Below, piece after piece: positions 9,356-18,476 of a DNA stretch of 64,000 nucleotides. The notes beneath the pieces are model-generated. The model saw nothing but the letters and a program-made list of their open reading frames with translations. It did not search any database and was not told where the DNA came from. Each line of letters opens with the position of its first letter. The stretch's first letter is position 1. The translations under genes were made by a program, and so were the position numbers. Origin of the DNA: Plasmodiophora brassicae (lineage: Eukaryota; Endomyxa; Phytomyxea; Plasmodiophorida; Plasmodiophoridae); contig JASFAU010000006.1 of assembly GCA_039704465.1 (NCBI GenBank), positions 1,240,001-1,304,000 of the forward strand, in the 5' to 3' direction.

Positions 9356-12182
9356 CGCCCCCTCCAGCAGCACACGGCCTGGGACTTGTGTCGATGATGC
9401 CGGCCAGGAGCAGGTTCGCATGATACGAGGTGCTGAGAGCGGGCTTCGTGAGGTAGTCTGCAGCCATCTCGGCGGACGGGCACTTGTGGACCACGATCAA
9501 ACTGGCCTCGACGGCCTCCCGGGTGTAGTGAAACTGCACCTCGATGTCCTTCGTGCGATCATCCATCCGACGATAGCCAGACCAGGCCTTCGCGCCTTGA
9601 TTGTCCTCGTATACGATCGTCGGACTGGAGCGTGCGAAGCCGATTTCGGTCAGGAATGACCGGATCCAGGCCAGCTGGCGGGTAACAGCACACAGCGACT
9701 TGATCTCTGCATGTGTGGACGATAAGCTAACTTTGACTGCGCCCAGGTCTTGGCGACGTGACTGCCAGTGCACGGGGCCGCCAGCCAGCAGGATGATGTG
9801 GCCGGAGCGCGACCGTCGCGTGTCAGGGTCGGATGCCCAATCAGCGTCGGCGTATGCGATCAGACGATCTTCGGGCTGGCGTTCGTATCGGATGCCGTGC
9901 GTCATGGTGCCGGCGAGGTACTTAAGAACGCGTTGCCCCGCACGCCAATGCTGGATGCCGGGATTCGAGGAGAATTGGGCCAGTACATTCGTTATGTACG
10001 CGATGTCGGGACGGCATCGATGGGCGAGCCATGTCAGGCAGCCAATAAGTTTGAGGTACGGCTTGGTCGCCATTTCGTCACGGTCGAGGTCGCTTTGTGG
10101 ACTCATTGTCGTTGATAGGTGAACGCCAGGCTGGTGCGGCGGCGTGTCGACCGGATGACAATGCGACATGTTGAAGTCGCTCAACACCTTCTCGATGTAC
10201 TCGGCTTGGTCAAGGGTGATGGCGCCGGTGCCAGGTTCGCGTCGGATGCGCATGCCAAGCAGGGTCGACGGTTCACCTTGATCGGTGATCTCGGCCATCG
10301 TGGAGAGCTTCTCGAGAACGGATTCCGCGAACGGGACGTCATTGTACGCCAGCAGACCGTCGTCGGTGTGCACCGACATGATCATGAACTTTCCATCGCG
10401 ATCGTACCGGAAGACGCAGGGGTCCGCGATGATCGATTCGAATCCGAGTGATAACAGCATCGCCCGAAGCGTCTTGTACCAACGTTCGGCGCCTTGTTTC
10501 GTTCCATAAAGGGCCTTTTGCAGTTGACGAACTCGGTACGGGACGTGATGATCGGTGAAGCCATCCGGCTGACGAATGTAAACATCATGGAGCATGTCGG
10601 CGTTCAGGTATGCGGCCACCCAGTCGACCTGGCGAAGATGCAGGCCGTGCTGCGCCGCGAGCGCTAGGATAACGAGGAACGCAGTGGCACGGGCGGTCGG
10701 CGCGAACGTATCGTCGAAGTCGATGCCGGGGCGTTGTCGGAAGCCCTGAGCACAGAGTCGGGCGGTGAACTTGCGGATGCCACCGTTGCCACTGAGCGAG
10801 GACTTCACTCGGAACACCCACTTGGCGCCAACAGCGATCTTACTTTTCGGCAGGTCGATTAGCGGGCCGAACGTGTCCTTGGCGTCCAGTGTTGCCATCT
10901 GGGTGACGGCGGCGTCCCACCAGTGGCCAGCGAAAGGTGATGAGAGGGCATCGGCCATTGAGTTGGGTACGGGAATGTCGGTCGCTTTCAGCTTCGACAG
11001 GTCGGGTCGTGGTAGACGGGCTGGGTCGATCGGGGCGGATACCTTGGCTCGACATGCCTTGGCAGCTGCGCCGCGACATGTCGGACGGTTGGACCTGATG
11101 GCCTGATCGATCAGACGGCGCTCCTCAACCTGCTGCCAATGCCGGATCAGTCGGCGGGAGCGACGAGGAGGGCGCTGTGTCGGGAACGTTAGGGTCGGAT
11201 TCTGGAACCAGGCGTCGACCGTCGAGGACCACCGTGTCGACGAACGATTGGCCGCCTCCGGCGCCTTCCACCATTCACCAGGCGGTTGACGACGACGATT
11301 CGATCGGCGAGGGCGTGGCACGTCGATGACATTGTGGTCAACGATATCAGCAGCATCGGAATTGTCGTGGACGTCGGGGTCGGCAGCTTCGTTGGGAGAG
11401 TCGTTGCTGGACGCCGAACCTTCGTAGTCGGGATCATCTTCAGCGTCATCATCATCTTCGTCGGTGGATACGTCATCAGGAGACGGTGAGCGCGACGGTC
11501 GGACGATCTCGGAAGGCGATGACGCAGCGGCAGGTGACGGAGGCTCGGGAGGGGATGCTGCGAGAGAGGATGCTGACGTCGATGGTAGAGGTGCCATGAC
11601 GGCGTCGGAAGAGACGGGCGTCGGGACGATCGTGTCAACGTTCGGCGCAGAGCTCGACTCGGGACTGGACGGTGGCGCTGATGATGAACTAGCAGGGCTG
11701 GATCTTCCAAAGCCGAATGTGAACGAGGTCTCCAGGAACTCGGCAGTCGTGCTCTCGAACGTGTCTTTACGGTCCACGTCGTAGAACCGCCAAGCCTTCA
11801 TGCCGGGCGTGAAACCGATAAACACAGCGCGAACACGACGAGGCTCCAACTTGCTCGGCTTCTTTGTGGCTGGATGCGGTCGCATGGCATAGGCATCGCA
11901 ACCGTAGACACGAAGGGCCGAGATGTTAGGTAGGGCGCGACGAGCAGCCTCGAACGATGTGCGACGCCCGGGAAGGACTGATCTCGGGTGGATGTTGTAC
12001 AGTATCGCAGAGTAGGACAGCGACCAGGGCCACGTGGAGTCAGGCATGCGAGAGTGGCACCGGATTGAGCTTTCGATACCGCAGAGCGTGTGGTTGACGC
12101 TTTCAGCGCGGCCGTTCTGCTCGGGCGTGACGGGACAGATTTGCGGTGCAGGATGCCGGACTCGTTGTAGAACAGGACGCAC
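9225..12182 (-). CDS. Copia Pol: integrase end, RT and RNase H (element A)
   Basis: The 985-residue frame starts within the integrase core (EQNGRAESVN carries the catalytic Glu), then has the copia integrase C-terminal region and an acidic Ser/Pro-rich linker (about residues 180-300). RT follows (about 420-680), with FDDTFAPTAR, AAYLNADMLHDVYI and the SVHTDDGLLAY catalytic block. RNase H is at about 790-930 (YADADWASDP, SSTHAEIKSL, EDNQGAKAW). The upstream part of integrase is in another frame (see next entry), so 12182 is not a natural start. The frame runs 131 bases into the 3' LTR. In the family, Pol copies RNA to cDNA and integrates it. RT and RNase H motifs look intact. Confidence 0.9.
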   Translation of the reverse strand: MRPVLQRVRHPAPQICPVTPEQNGRAESVNHTLCGIESSIRCHSRMPDSTWPWSLSYSAILYNIHPRSVLPGRRTSFEAARRALPNISALRVYGCDAYAMRPHPATKKPSKLEPRRVRAVFIGFTPGMKAWRFYDVDRKDTFESTTAEFLETSFTFGFGRSSPASSSSAPPSSPESSSAPNVDTIVPTPVSSDAVMAPLPSTSASSLAASPPEPPSPAAASSPSEIVRPSRSPSPDDVSTDEDDDDAEDDPDYEGSASSNDSPNEAADPDVHDNSDAADIVDHNVIDVPRPRRSNRRRQPPGEWWKAPEAANRSSTRWSSTVDAWFQNPTLTFPTQRPPRRSRRLIRHWQQVEERRLIDQAIRSNRPTCRGAAAKACRAKVSAPIDPARLPRPDLSKLKATDIPVPNSMADALSSPFAGHWWDAAVTQMATLDAKDTFGPLIDLPKSKIAVGAKWVFRVKSSLSGNGGIRKFTARLCAQGFRQRPGIDFDDTFAPTARATAFLVILALAAQHGLHLRQVDWVAAYLNADMLHDVYIRQPDGFTDHHVPYRVRQLQKALYGTKQGAERWYKTLRAMLLSLGFESIIADPCVFRYDRDGKFMIMSVHTDDGLLAYNDVPFAESVLEKLSTMAEITDQGEPSTLLGMRIRREPGTGAITLDQAEYIEKVLSDFNMSHCHPVDTPPHQPGVHLSTTMSPQSDLDRDEMATKPYLKLIGCLTWLAHRCRPDIAYITNVLAQFSSNPGIQHWRAGQRVLKYLAGTMTHGIRYERQPEDRLIAYADADWASDPDTRRSRSGHIILLAGGPVHWQSRRQDLGAVKVSLSSTHAEIKSLCAVTRQLAWIRSFLTEIGFARSSPTIVYEDNQGAKAWSGYRRMDDRTKDIEVQFHYTREAVEASLIVVHKCPSAEMAADYLTKPALSTSYHANLLLAGIIDTSPRPCAAGGGVSNNVSTTTSSTCLQHVNAVTHSATPCPPALATVTPSATTSPL

Positions 12183-12590
12183 GCCTTGGAGTTGTACTCG
12201 CCGCCACCGTCAGTCTGGAACGTCCGGATACCACGTCCTTCCTGGTTGCGAAGACGCGCGTCATAGTGCTTGATGACGTCGAGCGCCTCCGATTTGCGAC
12301 GTAGCAGATAGACGGACAGGTACCGAGAGGAATCGTCCAGCATGGTCTGGTAGTACTCAAAGCCGCCGACACCGACGACAGGCCACCGTCCGGACAGATC
12401 GCTATGGACGAGATCGCCAACACGACGCGCGCGCGACGTACTGGGGGAGGAATGATGACCGTTTGCCCTTGGCGAGTAAACATGCAGCGCATGGACATCG
12501 ATCTTGCGGCCTCGGGATTGGCCCGTCGAACTTCATGCCACGACAACGTTTGTGCAGGATGCGCAGGTTGCCGTAACCCAGGTGGCCGGT
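12150..12590 (-). pseudogene. Copia integrase N-terminal and core region, frameshifted (element A)
   Basis: Piecing frames together, the minus strand reads through an H2C2-like zinc region, then GDLVHSDLSGRW (first catalytic Asp), TMLDDSSRYLSVYLL, and IRTFQTDGGGEY (second Asp). Frame changes near 12590 and near 12150 separate this from Gag upstream and from the Glu-containing frame downstream. Because the element's LTRs are identical, these single-base shifts are either very recent mutations or sequence errors. Confidence 0.7.
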
Positions 12591-14191
12591 TCGAGCGTGC
12601 CAGACAGCTGGAGCTGCGGCGGTGACCTTAGCGACGCGGCATGAGACGCTGAGACGCTGGATGCGATCAAGGAGCAGACTCGGGCAGAGTGAAGTGTGCC
12701 GGGCGCGGAGGTTGGAGCGGATAATGGAATCCGGTACAGGTTATCGTGTCCTCGTTGACTGACGGCCACTGGCTGACCGACGGGCGCCGTCCAGTTGGCC
12801 CCCGAGTAGATCTTCGCGGTATCGCCGTCGAACACGATCTTGTGACCTGATCTGGTGAGCTGGCCAACTGATACTAGCGCTTGGCCAAGTCGGGGAACGT
12901 GCAGCGAATCGATACTCGTCGCCTGGACATCCATGCCGAATGACGTCACGCCTCGACCGGAAGTGGTCGTACGCGACAGATCGGCTAGCTCAACTTCCGG
13001 TCCGGTGCCTTGGCGATAGCAGCTGAGATGTCGGCGCAGGGGCGTCATCGTCGTGGAACACGCTGAGTCCAGTAGGCCTACTGAGTTCGCGTACACGTCG
13101 ATGGCGTGGCGTGCCGACAAAGCACGCATCGGCTCGGGCGCCGGATCGATCGGATGAGCGCCAGACGTTGGATACTCGTTGGACGTTGGTGAGGATGTAT
13201 TGCTTTTCGCGTTGCTGTCGCGGTACCAGATGTGTCGTTGCAGCGTGCATTCGCCGTTAGTGTGCTTGGATCCGGGATGGAAGACGCAGGACTCGTTGCG
13301 TCGTGGTCCACGGGGACGCGTCGATGTGGCGCAACTGGAGCGGTTGGCCGTTTGGAACGCGTCGTGTCGGTCCCGCACGTCTTGGACTCTGATCTCCTCG
13401 CTTGTCAACGACCCGACGACCTCGGAGACACTGGGCAGCGTGTCCAGAGCACGATTGTGCAGGCCAGCGACGACGGCGTCGAGATCGGATGATGCGTTGG
13501 CCAAGATGAGGACGGCGACCAATGCGTCGGTGAGGGACAGCATCTCGGTCGGTACCGTCGACCGGACGCGATGAGCCGCTGCTTGAACTCGGGCGGCGTA
13601 CGTGGCGACCGACTCGCCGGGCATGTGCTGGACCGTGACGAGGTCGCGGACGGCGCGCACGACCGATGCCAGCGACGACGGGCTGTACGCCTGGAACAGC
13701 ACGCGCCAGCACTTGGCAGCCGAGCCTGCCTGAAACAAAGACAACGCGGACGCGATCTTGTGGTCCAGCATGTGGACGAGTAGAATCTCGCGCGCGGCTG
13801 CCTCGAGAGCTGGGTCGTGTGCCGTACCGGTTGTCGCAGTCGGCGAGCCATCTTCGTTGATCCCGATGACGTCCGCGTACCCACGATTGCGAAACCAGAG
13901 TGCAGCTGTCTGAACCCAGGACGTGAACGAGTCGGGAGTACCGTCGAACTTGGGCATGGGCAGTCGGCCTGCGTCGCTTCGGCTGTGCGCCTCGGCGATG
14001 ATCGGCATGGCCGGGGTCGATGGACAGCTGGTCGGACGCGCCAGCTGCTGCTGCAGGACACGGAGACGGTCGATCTTCTCCTGCCTGGCGATCGTTGCCT
14101 CCGCTTCGGCAATTCGGGTGTCGATCTCCTCGAGCGACAGATGACGCAGCGGGTCGTCATCCGTGTTAGGCGTCGCCTGGCGCTCGGCCAT
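12533..14191 (-). CDS. Copia Gag-protease polyprotein (element A)
   Basis: This 552-residue frame starts at the ATG 44 bases after the 5' LTR. An N-terminal coiled-coil-like Glu-rich segment (about 15-50) is followed by a capsid region (FDGTPDSFTSWVQTA, about 80-260). The nucleocapsid-like zinc motif is CVFHPGSKHTNGEC (about 300), the CX2HX..HX..C variant common in copia Gag, instead of a canonical CCHC knuckle. Retropepsin follows with DSACSTTM at about 375, where Ala replaces the usual Gly of DSG. That could be functional or a defect. Its sibling frames in B (14424-15396) are almost identical. Confidence 0.9.
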   Translation of the reverse strand: MAERQATPNTDDDPLRHLSLEEIDTRIAEAEATIARQEKIDRLRVLQQQLARPTSCPSTPAMPIIAEAHSRSDAGRLPMPKFDGTPDSFTSWVQTAALWFRNRGYADVIGINEDGSPTATTGTAHDPALEAAAREILLVHMLDHKIASALSLFQAGSAAKCWRVLFQAYSPSSLASVVRAVRDLVTVQHMPGESVATYAARVQAAAHRVRSTVPTEMLSLTDALVAVLILANASSDLDAVVAGLHNRALDTLPSVSEVVGSLTSEEIRVQDVRDRHDAFQTANRSSCATSTRPRGPRRNESCVFHPGSKHTNGECTLQRHIWYRDSNAKSNTSSPTSNEYPTSGAHPIDPAPEPMRALSARHAIDVYANSVGLLDSACSTTMTPLRRHLSCYRQGTGPEVELADLSRTTTSGRGVTSFGMDVQATSIDSLHVPRLGQALVSVGQLTRSGHKIVFDGDTAKIYSGANWTAPVGQPVAVSQRGHDNLYRIPLSAPTSAPGTLHSARVCSLIASSVSASHAASLRSPPQLQLSGTLEPATWVTATCASCTNVVVA

Positions 14192-14234
14192 GGCGAGTAG
14201 AGGCTCAGCGCCTGCGCCTATACGACTGTTAATC

Positions 14235-14418
14235 TGAGAAGGACAATAATGAAGTGGATGTATTACGTACGGCGTGTGCGGCGGACGTTACAGTGGCGAC
14301 GTAGTCGCCGACGGTGTAACGGTTGCCAACGCCGGCGGGCACGGAGTCGCGGAGTGCGTGACGGCGTTCACGTGCTGCAGGCATGTGCTGCTGGTCGTAG
14401 TGGATACGTTGTTCGACA
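14235..14418 (-). repeat. 5' LTR of copia element A (184 bp) with adjacent PBS
   Basis: It looks identical to 9172-9355. The bases immediately inside (14234 down to 14221) read GATTAACAGTCGTA on the minus strand, the primer site shared with element B and with element E. Confidence 0.93.
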
Positions 14419-15396
14419 GCTGTCGCGGTACCAGATGTGTCGTTGCAGCGTGCATTCGCCGTTAGTGTGCTTGGATCCGGGATGGAAGACGCAGGACTCG
14501 TTGCGTCGTGGTCCACGGGGACGCGTCGATGTGGCGCAACTGGAGCGGTTGGCCGTTTGGAACGCGTCGTGTCGGTCCCGCACGTCTTGGACCCTGATCT
14601 CCTCGCTTGTCAACGACCCGACGACCTCGGAGACACTGGGCAGCGTGTCCAGAGCACGATTGTGCAGGCCAGCGACGACGGCGTCGAGATCGGATGATGC
14701 GTTGGCCAAGATGAGGACGGCGACCAATGCGTCGGTGAGGGACAGCATCTCGGTCGGTACCGTCGACCGGACGTGATGAGCCGCTGCTTGAACTCGGGCG
14801 GCGTACGTGGCGACCGACTCGCCGGGCATGTGCTGGACCGTGAGGAGGTCGCGGACGGTGCGCACGACCGATGCCAGCGACGTCGGGCTGTACGCCTGGA
14901 ACAGCACGCGCCAGCACTTGGCAGCCGAGCCTGCCTGAAACAAAGACAACGCAGACGCGATCTTGTGGTCCAGCATGTGGACGAGTAGAATCTCGCGCGC
15001 GGCTGCCTCGAGAGCTGGGTCGTGTGCCGTACCGGTTGTCGCAGTCGGCGAGCCATCTTCGTTGATCCCGATGACGTCCGCGTACCCACGATTGCGAAAC
15101 CAGAGTGCAGCTGTCTGAACCCAGGACGTGAACGAGTCGGGAGTACCGTCGAACTTGGGCATGGGGAGTCGGCCTGCGTCGCTTCGGCTGTGCGCCTCGG
15201 CGATGATCGGCATGGCCGGGGTCGATGGACAGCTGGTCGGACGCGCCAGCTGCTGCTGCAGGACGCGGAGACGGTCGATCTTCTCCTGCCTGGCGATCGT
15301 TGCCTCCGCTTCGGCAATTCGGGTGTCGATCTCCTCGAGCGACAGATGACGCAGCGGGTCGTCATCCGTGTTAGGCGTCGCCTGGCGCTCGGCCAT
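14419..15396 (-). pseudogene. Copia Gag N-terminal part (element B), cut by element A
   Basis: This is the same protein as the Gag of copy A: start ATG at 15396, FDGTPDSFTSWVQTA capsid region and CVFHPGSKHTNGEC zinc motif. It runs into the A LTR at 14418, so the open frame ends with LTR-derived residues. Differences from A are scattered point substitutions only. Reading resumes across the insertion at 9166 downward. Confidence 0.92.
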
Positions 15397-15439
15397 GGCG
15401 AGTAGAGGCTCAGCGCCTGCGCCTATACGACTGTTAATC

Positions 15440-15623
15440 TGAGAAGGACAATAATGAAGTGGATGTATTACGTACGGCGTGTGCGGCGGACATTACAGTG
15501 GCGACGTAGTCGCCGTCGGTGTAACGGTTGCCAACGCCGGCGGGCACGGAGTCGCGGAGTGCGTGACGGCGTTCACGTGCTGCAGGCATGTGCTGCTGGT
15601 CGTAGTGGATACGTTGTTCGACA
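15440..15623 (-). repeat. 5' LTR of copia element B (184 bp)
   Basis: The ends TGTCGAAC...CTTCTCA and the PBS GATTAACAGTCGTA (15439 down to 15426) are as in A. The outer flank is AATTC (15624-15628), matching 5978-5982. Confidence 0.93.
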
Positions 15624-16343
15624 AATTCTCGTACAACAATGCAGACCATACCGCGACAGGTATGTCACCGTTTTTCGCGAATTATGGCTACCATCCACGT
15701 GTGATGGACGTGCAACCTCGACCGTCTACCAGCGCCAATCCGACTGCCGACGAGCGAGCTGAGTCCTTGCATAGGATTCGCACCTTCTTGACCCGCCAAT
15801 TGACTCGAGCTTCTGCCGATTCCAAACGATTCGCCGACGCGACGCGGCAAACGTCTCCGAAGTTTCAGGTGGGCGACTTAGTGATGCTACGCCGCGGCTC
15901 CCTGAAAACTCTGCGACCCTGCGCGAAGCTCGACTACCAATTTGGGGCCATTCCCTACCAGCCAACTCGTCAATCCGGTTGCCTTCCAACTCGACCTTCC
16001 TGCCGATTTCCGCCACAGTGTATTTCATGTATCTCAACTCGAGCCTTACGTCGCCAACCTTATCCCTGGTCGCACTCAACCTCCTCCTCCACCGATTCTT
16101 CTCGCGGATGACGATGCTCCCCTCTTCATCGTTCACGATGTCCTCGATTCTCGATACCGCCGTTCCCGACTGAAATATTTGATCGACTGGGAGGGGTACC
16201 CGCCTTCTGAACGCACGTGGGAACCCGCAGGAGAACTTCACGGCACAGGTGGGCTCAACGAATTGTTGGCTAACTTCCACGCTCGGTACCCAACCAAGCC
16301 GGGGCCGAAGTGGCGAAAGCCACCCCGCAGACCGGCCCGATGA
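15624..16343 (+). pseudogene. Integrase C-terminus and chromodomain of Ty3 element C
   Basis: This continues the integrase cut at 5982: FSYNNADHTATGMSPFFANY, then DLVMLRRGSLKTLRP. A frameshift near 15940 follows, then SVFHVSQLEPYV and a chromodomain (DSRYRRSRLKYLIDWEGY, SERTWEPAGELHGTGG) up to the stop at 16343. The chromodomain has the aromatic residues expected for methyl-lysine contact in chromoviruses (Y, W, W). The downstream polypurine tract GACAGGGGAC leads to the LTR. Confidence 0.87.
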
Positions 16344-16356
16344 CAGGGGACTATAC

Positions 16357-16490
16357 TGTTATGGCACGGCCGCGACGGGGGTCGCGCAGCCGCGCAGTTT
16401 GAATAAACGTCCACGGCAACCGACGACTTCGGCAGTCGGTTAATTCCGCGTTGTGAAGACAATAGTCGTCCGTCGTGTCGTCTCCTGACA
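16357..16490 (+). repeat. 3' LTR of Ty3 element C (134 bp, probable)
   Basis: It starts TGTTATGG after a purine tract and ends CTCCTGACA. It carries AATAAACGTCCACGGC and then CAGTCGGTTAA, the same arrangement as the J LTR. The 5' partner is outside the window, so the exact right end is an inference. A hairpin element begins at the next base. Confidence 0.65.
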
Positions 16491-16593
16491 TTCAGGCCAG
16501 ATGCCCCGCAGAAGCAGCTTGACCTTCAGCATCTCGGACCGCCCAACTAGGCCACGAGATCAGCAGCTGCTCCTGCGGGGCATCTGGCCTGAA
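16491..16593. repeat. 103-bp hairpin (foldback) element
   Basis: The arms 16491-16511 and 16573-16593 (TTCAGGCCAGATGCCCCGCA plus one base) are perfect inverted repeats of 21 bp and extend to 29 bp with one mismatch. The loop carries GACCGCCCAACTAGGCCACGA, nearly the arm sequence of the palindrome at 35549-35616. It is non-coding and directly abuts the presumed LTR end of element C. Confidence 0.8.
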
Positions 16594-16953
16594 GGCTAGG
16601 TGACCGGGAACGAGCTGCTGGAAACCTCGTTGAAATCGCTGAGTCACAAAATGCTGCGCAAAGGAGACGGGAAAGAGACGAAAAGTCAACGAGAGTCGAT
16701 GCTCGTCACAGGAGGAAACGTTGACGAAAAATACTTCGACCAGGCCCTAAATCACTTCGTTATTGCTGAAGCGGGCAACGCACGAACGCTACAGGAACGC
16801 ACAGAGCACTACGTGGAACGTGATGTATCAACCACAAATGAGAGTGATCCCGGGTAGTGTCGCGTGGCCACATGGGCACGCGACACGTCGCATAGGATCT
16901 GGGCACGCGATCAGGAACGCGTGCTGGGTGCGCTCGGCATGACAATTGCCTTA
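16594..16953. other. No gene recognised
   Basis: Only short open frames occur here; the longest (16600-16857) has no recognisable motif. The stretch ends in TTA (16951-16953), the target duplication of the Harbinger element. Confidence 0.6.
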
Positions 16954-17069
16954 GAGCATCTCCACCGCAGAGCATTATCGTTATCGTCACATCTGTATGT
17001 GACGATCGGGAAAATAATGAATTTTGGGGTCCAACACCACCGCGGAGAAAAGCCGCCGCCAGTCGTCAG

Positions 17070-18396
17070 ATGGAGCGCAACGATAGAGACAGCGTATGGA
17101 GGCGACAAGCGGACGAGGGCTCGGAAGACAAGGTGGCAGCCAAACGGGGATGGGGTGGCTCTCGACCTGGACGGGCACCCAACAAGAAACGCCGGCGACT
17201 GTTGTATGCCCAGCTACTCTTTGATGATTACTGGGGCCCTGATCCGGTTTACGATGCCAATCATTTTCGACGGACGTTCCGAATGCCGAGGGCCCTGTTC
17301 GATGAAATTCACGAACGCGTGACGCAGTTCGATGAATACTTCCTGCAGAAAAAGGATGCCCTTGGGGTAAGAACTGTTCTGTTCTACCTGTGCGTTGCGT
17401 TTATAACCGAATCATCTTTAGGTTCCAGGCTTTACATCCTTGCAGAAAGTCGTCTGCGCGGTGCGCATGCTCACATCAGGTGATTCCGCACACGAGTTGG
17501 ACGATAAGTTCAGACTCGCAGAGTCTACTGCTATCGAGAACCTTCATCGCTTCTGCAATGCCATCATCGGTATATATGGGGACGAGGCGATACGGTCTCC
17601 ATCCGTCGACGACCTGAACCATCTGCTCGACGAAGGGTGGAAAGCTGGGTGGCCAGGCTGTATCGGGTCGCTTGATTGCATGCATGTCAAATGGAAGAAC
17701 TGTCCATCTGCATGGGCGGGCATGTTCACGGGAAAGGAACACGAGCCGACGGTTGTCATTGAGGCCATAGCCGATCACGACTGCAGAATCTGGCATTTCT
17801 TCTGTGGCTGCCCGGGGTCACTCAACGATCTCAACGTCTTGGATCGCTCTCCGGTTCTGAACTCCCAAATCACGGGGGAAATGCCGACCGTGCTATACTC
17901 AGTTGGCCAGAACGAGTACTCGGTTCCCTACTATCTTGTTGATGGCATATATCCCGGCATCCACTGTTTTATGTCGACCATTAGCAATCCGTCATCGCGG
18001 GCGCAAAAGTTGTTTGCTACGAAGCAGGAGGCGAAACGTAAGGATATCGAGCGCGCGTTCGGGATTCTGCAGCACCGTTTCCATATCCTGACAATCCCGA
18101 TGAAGCTCTGCCATCGGGATGCGCTATGTGTCGTTGTCAAGACCTGCGTTATCCTGCACAATTTGATCATTGACTATGAACGGAAGCATAGCATCGACTC
18201 GACATACATTGAAGGGTCCGAGTACGTCCCTGAACATCCATTTGTCATTGTTCCTGCCAAGGACGAGGAGCTATCGGCCGATGCAAAGCTTGTTAATATG
18301 TCACGGATCCACAACCGTTCTATGCATGCCCGGCTCAAGGAAGACCTCGTGGAACATCTATGGTCAATGTTTGGCGGCGCCGACGACAGCAGCTAG
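17070..18396 (+). CDS. PIF/Harbinger transposase (DDE_4), one intron
   Basis: This is the catalytic subunit that cuts and pastes the element. Two exons (17070-17366 and 17422-18396) flank a 55-nt GT-AG intron (17367-17421) and give 423 residues. The junction reads KDALGVPGFTSLQKVVCAVR, which restores the conserved FTSLQK block. The N-terminus has a basic patch (KKRRRL) and an HTH-like region. Catalytic residues are Asp in CIGSLDCMHVKWKNCP, Asp in PGSLNDLNVLD, Asp in YYLVDGIYP and Glu in RKDIERAFGILQ. Length and motif order match plant and oomycete HARBI1-like transposases. It ends convergently with the SANT-like gene, 80 bases away. Confidence 0.93.
17367..17421 (+). other. 55-nt spliceosomal intron in the Harbinger transposase
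   Basis: The donor is GTAAGA, a TATAACC branch-like site lies 13-18 bases before the end, and the acceptor is TTTAG. Unspliced, the frame stops at about 17481. Spliced, the conserved block is continuous in phase 0. Confidence 0.88.
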
Positions 18397-18476
18397 CTGG
18401 AACCTGTACGTATTCTTCAAGTAACAGTCCAATAAACAGTATACATTTGTTGTCGAGTGGAAACGAACGTGCTGTA

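Larger units (their letters stand above)
9172..14418 (-). mobile_element. Ty1/copia element A, nested in a sibling copy (B)
   Basis: It is a complete 5247-bp LTR retrotransposon. The two 184-bp LTRs (9172-9355 and 14235-14418) look identical base for base, which implies a very recent insertion. The TSD is GCTGT (9167-9171 and 14419-14423). The primer site GATTAACAGTCGTA directly follows the 5' LTR, and the polypurine tract GGAGGGGGCG directly precedes the 3' LTR. The internal order is Gag-protease, integrase, RT, RNase H, the Ty1/copia arrangement. The target lies inside the Gag gene of a same-family copy. Confidence 0.95.
5983..15623 (-). mobile_element. Ty1/copia element B, inserted in Ty3 element C
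   Basis: The termini are 184-bp LTRs (15440-15623 at the 5' end; 5983-6803 at the 3' end once a 637-bp insertion is removed). The five bases on each side are AATTC (5978-5982 and 15624-15628), a proper target-site duplication. Removing one copy restores the integrase frame of element C. The primer site after the 5' LTR is GATTAACAGTCGTA, and the polypurine tract GGAGGGGGCG lies next to the 3' LTR. Inside, a second copy of the same family (A, 9172-14418) interrupts Gag. B also lacks about 1.48 kb covering integrase. The two B LTRs differ at about one base, so it is young. Confidence 0.93.
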
